From Antedon bifida (taxonomy: Eukaryota; Echinodermata; Crinoidea; Comatulida; Antedonidae), in NCBI GenBank assembly GCA_963402885.1, contig OY727100.1, positions 11,873,395-11,937,394 on the forward strand: 64,000 bases of DNA, written 5' to 3'. The notes beneath the pieces were generated by a model, which saw only the letters and a list, made by a program, of their open reading frames with translations, had not been told where the DNA came from and made no database searches. Below, in pieces: positions 27,864-38,000 of the stretch. Position 1 is the first letter of the stretch, and each line of letters begins with the position of its first letter. Position numbers and translations under genes: made by a program.

Positions 27864-30800
27864 TATTTATTCGGCAAAAGTTCCTAAAAGTACGTTTTAC
27901 AATTCATCTTAATGATGATTAAAAGCATCTAGCTTTGGGCAATGCTAGATATTATATGTCACTACGAACAAGGCCATATAGATGGCTGCAGTCGCGTGCT
28001 CAAGTTAGTGTTTACCGACCGACCGACCAACCGAGAGACCGACCAACCAAACCGACCGACATAGTGAGCTGTAGAGTCGCGTTGCACGCCACTAAAAATA
28101 ATGACATTTTAACAATTTGTTTGGCTTTCATTATTATTTAGTATATATCTGTTGTTTCAAATCGATACGCCTGATTGTACCAGGGCAACAGTTGACAGAT
28201 GCTAAGAAATCAGTAATTATCGAATGTAAATACAGACCTCGACTAGCCCGTGCTGATTATGTCCAGTGGATTACCCCTAATGGTGCATTGCCGTTAATGA
28301 AATTTCCGAGTTGCATCAGTAGTCTGACAGGTCAGTGGAGAAGAATCTTAAGAAGACAGTTACTAATTACTAATTGTACGATAAAAACATCCTTTACCGT
28401 GTGGCCTGTAGACTTTTCTAGATTAGAAAGTTGTTTTGAAATAAATTGATTCTGATTATGCACTGCATGTATTCAGCAATAGGCCTAAATACTATTTGTG
28501 AAGTAACTTAAAGGGTAGGTCCCGATTTATATAAAATATAAACTTTGATAATAACCTCAATTATTTTTTGCCAGGAAGTTGTGATTTATAATGTTATAAG
28601 ATAGAAAATACACACAATTAAAAAATCCTTTTTTTATTACAAATTTACCTGGTTAACGATTGTAGGTCATTAAAAATAATCATAATAATTCCTGAAATAA
28701 TGAATAAAAGAAAAGATAAAACCGTTGGTACCAATCATTTTGAGAAAATCGCGATTTCTCCATGCACTGTGCAAAGTACAATTTGATGTAATATGATTCA
28801 AATCTTATATTTTTACAGAACGAATCAGTTTAAAGGAAATGCCATCAACAGATGAGTAAGTTATATATAATTATATAGTTTTAACTACAATTAACTACTA
28901 AAATTAAATGTTGTCATAATTACATAAGATTTGTCGTCCTAACTTACCAGTCAAATTTTTCCTTGACGACTATTCGTATTTGGTTTGTTTGTTTGATCCT
29001 ACGCCTCAAAGCCAAGCATACCGTACATTATTATCAATTTGACAATTTTTTTATTTTCTAGAAATATCGATCTTCATAAAACAAATCAAGGTATTTACAT
29101 GACTTATATCTTTTGATTTAACACTTCATTTTGAGCTGATGAATAGGCCTACATTTTTTTTTTCAAAATAAATTACAAGTTTAAAAGCGAGTACCTTTAA
29201 TGGACAGCTTCGGTAGCATAGCATAACCGCACTACAAACATATCCTCTAACTTAGGCCTACAACAATTGAATAATTAAATGTTATCTTTTATTATCTATT
29301 TTAGATCGCATGAACGTAACATCCAATAGCAGAGGCAGAATTTGGCTTGAAATCAACAACATCACCGCATTCGATTCTGGCGAATACACATGTCTTGTGC
29401 GCAGGCGCAACGCCAAGAGGGCTTCATCGCACACTTCTCTGATTACGATACACAGTAAGTTTATACAATTGGCTAATCCAATATGTTTTTAAATAGAAAA
29501 CATAGGCCTAAATTAATCAATGTATACTGACCGCTCGCGTCATCTTTCATAAGCCTAACCATAACATAGCCGCCACGATATGTAAGACTGTATTGTCGCA
29601 TTTTCCTATGATCGTACTAGACATCCTACGTGTACAGTACAGAGAATCGGGCTAGGTTATTATTTATGCTTTCTTGCATGGTTGATTTCTCTTTTCACTC
29701 AATCAATACAAAACAAAACAATGTATTTTGTGTATCTAGAAATATATTTATTGCGGATGCCTTGTACATAATAACAGGGACTGGCTCAATAAATACTTAT
29801 TTTTAAAATAAATAATATACTTTTCATGGTAAAACTAATACTCAAATTATCGGGGAATCCCGCTTCTGTTAACAGTAAAACATATTTACCCAAAGAAATT
29901 TGACAATGGTTTATTTAAAAAAACAAAGTGTATTTGTCCACTTCTTCTCTTGACCAGGATACATAAAGTTTACAATGGGGTAATAATGTCAGCTGATCGT
30001 GTATTTTTACGTTTTCTACTATACAAACAAATTTCAATCACAAAGTAAATAATTGGTATCATAATAGCTTTCCAAGCAACTTTTGGTTTGTGCTTTCGCG
30101 ATAAAACTGCTTGTTCATTTTTAGAATGATAGAAACATGGGAAGGTTGTTCCTGTTTTCGTGTAGGTATTTCGGAAGTCAAAATAATCATTTTCTGTGGA
30201 TTCTTCCTTCATTCGAGTCTCACACCCTGAAAAAGAGCACTGGAATAAAATTGTAACAAGTAATGTCAAAATGTCAATATATCCATTCTTTTGATACCCG
30301 TATCATGTTAGATCAGATATTTATTGTTAAAGTGTTAAAATGCATAATAATTGATCTAGTTATCGTCCTAGTATAAATGGGTCTTAGTGGACTAATACTA
30401 TACATGGTTATACTTGATATTCAATTAGCTTCACGCGTTTTTCAAACAATATGCATTCTTGCTGTTATATCAGGAAGTGAATTCGTTTTCGCTCATGGAT
30501 TAACTGCGATATAGAAACAAAAAGATTGCCATTTCTTACCTCGTCATTTTTAGAAAGGTATTCTTCGCTAAAAAACAATGTTGCCATTCTGTCGTTCCAT
30601 TCACGATCTTTGAACGAGACAAAGATCTTTAGACATTTTTCTTCGCCTTTGCATGATTTCTTAACGTCACCGTTTTCCTGATAATCCGTTTTGTGATTAA
30701 CCACTGTGCATTCGCTTTCGATAAAATCAATCGTGTAAAACTCTTCTAAATATACAAAGAATATCACTACAACGAATAAAAATATCGTAATTGGAATACA

Positions 30801-33134
30801 GCGGTGGTACTCCATCGGATACCTGTACACGCCAGATCTCTCCAAATTATGACAAATGACTACTCTTATTAATATTATTACTAAATACTAAAAAATGGAA
30901 TATCCATAATGTCGATTTCAACAAAAGAGTAGCTATAAATAGCGAATTTGTATTGTCAACTTTAAACAACTGTATCGTTGTCATGATCAACGTTGTATCT
31001 TCGTTTGTATTCACGCACCATATCGGTACATTTTGAGCTGAACTTCCTAGTCATTTTTTTTTCTGATTTTATTGGTTACGGAAGTAAACACACTTTTGAT
31101 TAGTAGGTTTATAATAGGCTTGAATTGCATTAGTTATAGTAATTTAAATATTTTACATTGTTAAAACTTTACAATACGATTTTGTGTATTGGGTATATAA
31201 AACACCGTTGGGTGTTGGATTTTGTTTATAAAAGGGTAAAACATTTATGTTGTCATAATTCCTGACGTATTTATATACGTTTTGTTTCCAACCTATACCA
31301 ACTCGTCACGGTTCGTCATTTCCCCCAATGTAGGCCCTAATATAGGTAGCCCTATCTATTTTCCACCTAATGTTTAATATAGGATTTTGTAATCTAATTA
31401 TACATTTTGTTGTATAACAGGTACACTTCTTGTTGTTGCTGGTGATATCTTCTCTAACGCTGACTCGCTAATCTTCTCGTGTATGGCATTACCGTTGAAT
31501 GAGCAAGTAGATTCATTTATCTGGTTCCACGCTGATGAAACTGGTGAAGTCAAACAAGGTCACGGAAATGCATTGGCTTCATCTACAGATAATGCGGCTA
31601 GAGGGCGGTATAGCTGCGAACGTGATGGCAGTACTAGTTTTCTGAAAATAAGCCGACCGACTGACGAGGATGCCGGAAACTATCAATGCAAAGTTATCCG
31701 TAAATACGATAATATACCGTTTCAAGGTGTCATTGTCTTGGAAAAAGACGTAAGACAACATCTTTCAAATTCGTAAACAATTTTAACATTTTGTCTTACG
31801 TAATTGTATAAAGCTACGTTCACACCAGGGAGAGGTATACCTCTCACTGTCCACAATAAGCCCATGGGCCGTAGTACGTCGTAGTGTGGTCGTTTCACTA
31901 TTACCCATGCATTTTTTACATTTTTATCCGACCACCACCGGGCAGGATTGAAGACTTTAGTCAAAGTACGGTATACCTATTATTATACTGTAATAGTGTT
32001 TGGTGCCCTCTATGCAACGAATCATAAAACACCGTCTGTAAATTTTCAATATGTTTATATATTCATAAGATTATATAACATTTCTTTCAACAGGGACATA
32101 CTCTTGAATGGAAAATAAACCAGTTTCAACTCGAAGACTCTTCTCCAACGAAAGATAATCAGAAGGTAATTAGGATGGATTCTTTTATAGAAGACGAAAC
32201 AGCTGAGAGCTCACAAGAGAAAGTTACAACCAACGGTTGTGATATTTCCGTTGCTGTTATTTCTAATAATGATGATGACAATCTAGAAACTCAGTTTAGC
32301 AATGTTAATTCCAGCGATATTGATTTAAACGACAAAATTCTAAATATAAAAACAATCAACGACGTATTAGACTCTAAGAAAGACATTGGTAACAGTAACG
32401 TCAGCAAAGATTTAGAGGCAGATGGAGATATTTGCGAACAAACGAAAGAAGGTGGGCCTACAACCGGAGAGAATGGACATTCAAATAATGTGGAATTACA
32501 CGAGAAAACTGATATAGATGATGCTACGAATAATGCAGAAGATTCTAAGACGGATACAATTGGTAATTGTGACGTCAAACGTGATGTACAGACAAACGAA
32601 AATGAGTATGAACAAAAGAAAGAAACTAACATCGCTGATGAGAATGACAGTTTTGATATTGATTCGCATAAGAAAACTATTGATGATACGAAAAATGCAG
32701 AAGATAACGATAAAATTGGTAATTGTGACGTCAGCAGACATGTACAGGTAGACGCAGATAAGTGTGAACACAAGGAAGAAAGTAACACCGCTGAAGAGAA
32801 TGGACGTTCTGGTATTAACTCAGAAGAGAAAATGGTAAATATAAAAAGAACTGATATTGATAAAACAGAAGGTAAGAAGGATGTAATGAGAAGTATATCT
32901 AACAACTGTGACGTCAGCAAAGATGAACATGCTAACGGAGGTAAACTTGAACAAAGTGATACCGAAGTGAACAGATCGTTTGTTAATGACCATAGTGTGG
33001 TTCTAGAGACAAACGGCCCGCAGAACAAGACGACAGAAGCTGCAGAAGAACACAGTACACTTAATGGCGACCAAGACGACAATGAAGAATATCAAATTAA
33101 AGATATAGAAGAAGTTGATATTTCTATAGTATAA
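19275..33134 (+). CDS. Ig-superfamily membrane protein: 4 Ig, stalk, TM, 2 Ig-like, acidic repeat tail
   Basis: Fifteen exons keep one frame for about 1114 residues: 19275-19338 (signal peptide), 20887-21165, 23387-23677, 24337-24618, 24883-25200 (one Ig each), 25675-25755, 26268-26342, 26461-26541 (Thr/Asn-rich stalk), 27380-27478 (TM), 28142-28330, 28819-28855, 29062-29090, 29305-29454 (one Ig-like domain split over four exons), 31421-31749 (a further V-like Ig) and 32094-33134 (acidic tail and stop). The Ig hallmarks are visible (for example DEGSYMC, DSGTYKC, DSGTYQC, DSGEYTC, DAGNYQC). The TM segment LYLIIGVAAAIIGLLLFIVL continues as IYICCF into exon 28142 and ends at KSIR. I recognise no orthologue. 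Ig domains after the TM are odd, and the 3' part could be a separate gene or splice form. Poly(A) signals cluster at 33180-33194. Confidence 0.72.
21545..21760 (-). mobile_element. tRNA-derived SINE, copy 2 (5' truncated)
   Basis: The body matches the element at 3842-4142 (ctgggcgacctcttc, gaccctctggg on the reverse, ggacctacggtttatagtc). The tRNA-like head is degraded: only a remnant of the B box region near 21735 and gattaagat near 21758 remain. It lies in the 2.2 kb intron 2 of the Ig-superfamily gene. Confidence 0.7.
23058..23262 (-). mobile_element. Short TIR element with tcgg/ccga microsatellite, copy 1
   Basis: The element carries tagtcgcgtg at one side and gagcacgcgact at the other, with a (tcggtctg)n-like core at about 23094-23125. 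Compared with copies at 27962-28098 and 37451-37558 it is inverted and carries extra internal sequence. It lies in an intron of the Ig-superfamily gene. Confidence 0.6.
26219..26608 (+). repeat. Tandem duplication of a stalk exon with its introns (~195 bp x 2)
   Basis: Two neighbouring copies (about 26219-26409 and 26410-26608) are nearly identical, including the acceptor region, the exon and the downstream intron (ctatcgatacaattattt). The exons encode ESTITANTRPTFNDNDHT- and EPTTAANTRPTFNDNDPT-type peptides. The second exon retains six extra bases (STSG rather than SG), matching the end of the exon at 25675. Both are phase 1 at each end, so each copy simply lengthens the stalk. Confidence 0.92.
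27825..27860. repeat. (TAA)n microsatellite
   Basis: About twelve uninterrupted taa trinucleotides lie in the intron after the transmembrane exon. Confidence 0.95.
27962..28098 (+). mobile_element. Short TIR element with ccga microsatellite, copy 2
   Basis: It begins aaggccatatagatggctgc, has cagtcgcgtgctc near the left end, an array of accgaccgaccaaccg words, then gacatagtgagctgtagag and a degraded right terminus. It is collinear with 37451-37558. It ends about 45 bp before the exon at 28142. Confidence 0.65.
29970..30815 (-). CDS. BK-channel beta-subunit-like protein, nested gene, two exons
   Basis: Exons are 30815-30540 and 30239-29970 on the minus strand. The donor (gag|gtaaga) and acceptor (tattccag) are both phase 0, giving about 181 residues; vertebrate KCNMB1 has about 191. 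The layout matches the family: a short N-terminus, TM1 (CIPITIFLFVVVIFFVYL), a ~110-residue extracellular loop with several Cys (SECTVV, KSCKGEEKC, CSFSGC), the family-like FPCFYHSKNEQ, then TM2 (AIMIPIIYFVIEICLY) and a basic tail. Family members tune the calcium and voltage response of Slo1 potassium channels at the plasma membrane. The first ATG leaves only five residues before TM1, and the frame is open upstream, so an upstream exon is possible. An AATAAA lies on the minus strand at 29915-29910. The gene lies wholly within the intron between 29454 and 31421 of the opposite-strand Ig gene. Confidence 0.75.
32094..33134 (+). other. Acidic repeat tail of the Ig-superfamily protein
   Basis: This single 1041-base exon encodes about 346 residues rich in Asp, Glu, Asn, Lys and Ser, with no hydrophobic segment. 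A unit of about 50-60 residues recurs, marked by (I)GNCDVS or a variant near 32388, 32563, 32718 and 32900. Each is followed by CEQKKE-like, ENGxS and KTxIDDxxNAED segments. The composition suggests a disordered tail. A long antisense frame over it follows from the repeat and codon bias. Confidence 0.8.
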
Positions 33135-35023
33135 GACAATATTGAAAATACTGCGATTGTAAATTGGAAACAAATATATAATAAATAAAATAAAAGCCCG
33201 CGACGAAATATTGCGACTGGAAATTACATTCTATTTAAATGTTTAGAGTAAGTAAAGCGATGATGTCATGATAATCATTAGCAATAATGTGATGTGTAAA
33301 TAATTACTGCTATAGGAACGGCATCGGAAAATGTGTATAGAGCTACCCCATTGCTTCACTTGATGAATTGTGTCTTCTTTAAAACAACATTCATATAAGT
33401 TTACTTGACATTTTCTATTATTATTATAACTTACTTGTTCATAATCTAAGAACAAGCATTATTGGATTTCATACGAAATAAAAATCTCAATTGTTAGCAT
33501 ATTATATCGTTCCTTATTTTGTTTTGAATTGTATTTCTAATGAAGAAATTTGACTAAATTGTTGTTAAGCTTTAATGTTCGTACAGTTCAAAGAGCAACA
33601 GTGTCTACTGCATGAAAGTTGTTTTTGTCCGTTTCACTTTCAATTTATTTATTACGAAAATGATGATTTAACAGTCGTAATTACTCAAACTTGCTTTCTA
33701 ACAGCAACCCCTCCACTACCTTTTCAGTCTAAATTACTCATCAAGATTGCACAACACATGGTAATATATACAAGAGATGTGTCATCTCCGTGTAAAGTCT
33801 ACAGTAATTGAACCTCCACCTATTGGTTGAATAATATTAAAATATTTGAAAACATTGTTTTTTTCCCATTAAACTATTATGCAATTAAGCATCTTAGGTA
33901 AGTTTTCCTTTACATCGTTTAAAAGGTTTTCGGCCTCAGATTTATTTTTTTAGATTTGTTGACGATTTCAATATAAGTCAGTCTACTTAAAAACAAACAA
34001 AAAGTGCAATAGAATAGAAAAATGAAACTAAAACCTGCTGAATCTGTCCTTCACATATTAAGAATTTCAATCTTTTTTCTTTAAAATTGTTCAACCTGCT
34101 AATCAAGCTTTATCCTGTTCTTTAAACTCTAATTGTGTCACTACAATGCTTGAATTACAACTTGTAAAATGATTGTATTGTTTAAATTAACCTTGAAACG
34201 TAATTTTTCTATAGGAACGTGAAGTATTTGATTATTTACACCCACGGTTTAACTACAATAATCAGGATATTCATTGTATCTCAATTCTTGTTTTGTGCAT
34301 AGTTTAACAGTCGAACTGCTATTAAAGGGACACCTTTGGGACTCAACAACGTGTCTCCTTAATAGGGGTGTCCTGAATAGGGGTTGGTCGTAGAGTAAAA
34401 AATATATTTTTCCTCTTTAGTATGTAACCTGAAGAGGGTAGTGTCTCAAAGTATGGGTTTACTGGTAAACTACAGTATATATTTTTGAGAACAGAAAGGG
34501 AAATCTGAATTGTAGGTTTTCCTGATCAAGTAAAAAGTACAGTATATTGCGCTCATACCTATGAGATTTTCATTTTCAGCATTTTTGCTGTGAGGTTTGG
34601 ACATTCTGTTAAAAATTACTTTAATTGTCTCGGACGGGAGGTTACAGTATTTCGTGATCTGTGGCTTTTAATCGGGATTATGGACATTTAAAAATCAAAG
34701 ATCCATGACATTATGCAATAACGGATATCCCACTCATATCGTTAACAATTTGGTGACCCTTGTTTTTCCTTTATTTCGAATGAAGATATTCAATTAGGAA
34801 ATGACCTTGTGGGAGACCTGCGAACACAGTAAAACTGCACAGCAAGCTGGTTGTTTTGACAGTTCGCTCAGCGAGTCAAGCTCAGCCGTGTCTAATGCGA
34901 GCGCTCTTATGCACAATCTATACTAAATAAATTATAATAGGGAAAGGCTAGCAGAGATTGTATACCGAGTGCACACGCCCATCTATTCAGACAGGTTTGG
35001 TAGTATTTCAGGTAACTAGGAAG
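33135..35023. other. Intergenic region upstream of gene A
   Basis: The region is AT-rich and holds the 3' UTR of the Ig-superfamily gene (poly(A) signals 33180-33194), one dispersed repeat (34322-34393) and the presumed promoter of gene A. No supported coding exon was seen. Confidence 0.5.
34322..34393 (+). repeat. Dispersed repeat, copy 2 (aggggaca family)
   Basis: It contains aaagggacacctttgggact, ccttaataggggtgtcc and gaataggggtt, which match the reverse complement of parts of 11597-11716. Confidence 0.55.
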
Positions 35024-38000
35024 ATGTCGGAGACACCACCCGGTTCAGAAAAGCAGAAGGCTGAGGTAAGTTTACAATGTTAAAATTATCATAATATAAA
35101 TGTACATCTCATTAATTACTGTGATGGGAATATCCTACTTAAGATATACTATAGACACTGTACATATACGATGTCGGTAGGCATGTGGCGTATGAAGAAT
35201 TACTTTCCAAAATGTGTTTGAAACAATATGCGTGACCCTTTGATTGTCTATAGTGCAATAATTGTTATAATTGGAATGAGGATGGTCAAATCCTCATTTA
35301 TGTTTAGTAGGTCTACCGGACTATCTATATTTGTACCATCCTTCTCCACGTTCACATTTTATTTTTGTTATTTTCGAGGTCATACCCATTTAAAAAAATC
35401 TCATGTAGATCTTAAAATAATGATTTTAAGACATTTTAAGAACACGCGTAAATGGGGAAGGGATAAAAAGTCCCTTTTCGCTCCCATTATTTGATATAAA
35501 TCAGTAAGCAAGTGACGTATGATACTGTACACTTGATTGATTTCAATATCATTTCAATCAGCTGGGTGATTAATAAAACATTATTGTACGCATTCCTTCA
35601 ATAAACTGATTATATGCGATTACAGTAGAGGCACCAAATAGACCTACTACAAGAAAAGTGGAATTACCCAAGCTCCGTGAATTTTATGTTAAAAATTACA
35701 GGACTCAATGCCATTTCCATTAATGGATATGAATTTTATAGATTAGCAAGGAATCACCAACCCTTACTTTTGTCAAACATAATCTATAAATTTGTATTAT
35801 AAGCCTGCTGTAGCTGTAGGCGTATAGTACAGGCTAGGCTAGTATATACGTAAAAACAAATACTCGCACGTACGTTGTATTTAAAAAATAAATCAAAGGC
35901 CAATATTGTATATTCCAATAAATAACAGGCCTAATCGCATTATAATCAAAACAGTTTTATTAGCTAATAGTCATAGGCCTAACTACTATTCCCGGTGTTA
36001 TTAGGGACCAAACCTACTATGGAAAAAAGCCTGATATAGCTGCTGATTTTCCTCGTAATGTTATGCATTGCTTTGTTTAATGAATTTTATATTTTTATTA
36101 GTTGATGTTTGTGTCCAATTTTGCTGGATTCTATGTATGTATCGGGTTTTTTTTATTGTCATAGTTATATTACTATATTTAAAGATTGATGTTATTGGAC
36201 GCAATTCAGTTTTGTACTGCAATGTCTTTTTTAAAACCAGAATAATAAAGGATATATTGTTGGCCGCTGAACAATGTATTTGGGTCGTCCTGTTTGAAGT
36301 CTGTCCATGTACCAATGCGACACACTGTAGAAATAAAATAGTTTAGCAGGGAGCTTTGTATAATAATTTTACTAACCGAACTCCCTGATTTATAAGTGTA
36401 TAAAACCTCAGCAGGTGTAACGCCAAATTAAGTGAAATTCCAAATTAGGTTCGCGTGGTCTGTATCACGCAAGGCTAGGTCACCTAATTTTGCAGCACGT
36501 TTTGGCGAGCTAATCGTGTTATTAAATATTCATATTATTCACAATAATCTTTACTTATTGTATAAAATTAAATCATTGAAACTGAAGCATACGACAAAAT
36601 TTACGATTTTAGTGTAAAAACAACGAAGGTAGGCCTACTGAAGGTAAACTACTGAACCGTCGACGCATAAAATACATTCCAAGTTGCAATGCATTCCATT
36701 TCTGTCTTTCAATATACGTCACAGTTAAGGTCTACGTTTTTAAAAACATTCCTCAAATATTTTTTATAGCTTTAGTTGAATTTGTACTGTTCTATACCTA
36801 GGTAGGACTACTGTTTCCTAATTAGAGTATAGTAGGTCTATTGTATAACCTTCTGCGATACCTGTACGTGGTACATACCGGTACCAAACGTGATTTGCAG
36901 ATTTGTGTTTGCAGCATGCGGAATCACTTCCTTCCTCCAGTTCTTTAATGTAATAATGGAATAGAGGAGACACTTGTAATTCTTTCTTGGAGATGATTAC
37001 ATAATGTTACACCAACAACTTAAAATAGTAATTTCCTATTGTTTGGACATGCGTACAACAGCAGACCCGGAAAAATCATTTTTTTTAAAAAGGAAGAAAT
37101 AAGACTACACTATAAAAGAAAACATATATACATTTTGAGGCTTTAATGTTGATACGGCAAAATAAAGCAAAAAACAAAACAATCGATTGCATATAATCTG
37201 CTGTTGCAAATGCCATCCATATTATTGATTCACGTCAACATCTATAAAATGTTATGTAATGTAATATACTACTATGTAAAATTAAACAACTTTTATCAGT
37301 TTATTGGACTTTTACATTTTTAACCGCATTATTACCTCCGATCTCATTCCTTTTACCTTTATTACCTCCACTCTTATAAACATTATCAGTCATCGTAATT
37401 ATTTTCATAAAAACAATTTTTCCGATTTAAATCAAACGCATGAAAAAAACAAGGCCATATACATGGCTGCAGTCGCGTGCTCAAGTTAGTGCTTACCGAC
37501 CAACCGACCGACATAGTGAGCTGTAGAGTCGCGTTGCACGCACGCGACTAAAAACAGAGATCGATGTATCTCGTATTTTAGAGATCAACGTTTAATTACG
37601 TTTTAACTTGAATAACAGACGGTATAACACACTTTAGTCTGTTTACGACAAACTCAACCTTCATTGATTGATTGTATTTGACTAAGACATGTTTAAAAAA
37701 ACGAAGGTCTAAACGAGTAGTTCCGAATGTTAAATTTGATGAGTAATAATGTTAATGCATTAATGTTAAAAGTTTAAAGGTCAAGTGCGATTTACTGAAT
37801 CGTATCGCCTCTTAAAGTATATATACATGTACAGTACTGCTTGTTGTCTTAGATATACATGCATGTATTTTAAATATGGAATATTAACATTTCACAATTC
37901 TGTGAACTTTCATCTTAATATAATATGAAGTTCTAATGACAGAACTGTTTATATTTTGTCACTAACAATTACTATTGAGAAAAACCAAATGTAGTATTAC

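Noticed and set aside
28102-28330. Start of a separate gene at the exon near 28142
   Set aside because: There is no ATG in frame before the splice acceptor, and the exon continues the TM hydrophobic run in phase. I kept a single gene model but flag the doubt in a finding.
32560-32930. Three tgacgtca words resembling CREB sites
   Set aside because: They fall in the coding repeat at the conserved CDV(S/K) codons, so they are explained by the protein repeat.
32291-33082. Long antisense open frame (263 codons) opposite the acidic tail
   Set aside because: It mirrors the repetitive Asp/Glu/Asn-rich coding exon, gives a Ser/Leu/Cys-rich low-complexity peptide, and has no promoter or splice context. 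The plus-strand frame joins upstream Ig exons in phase.
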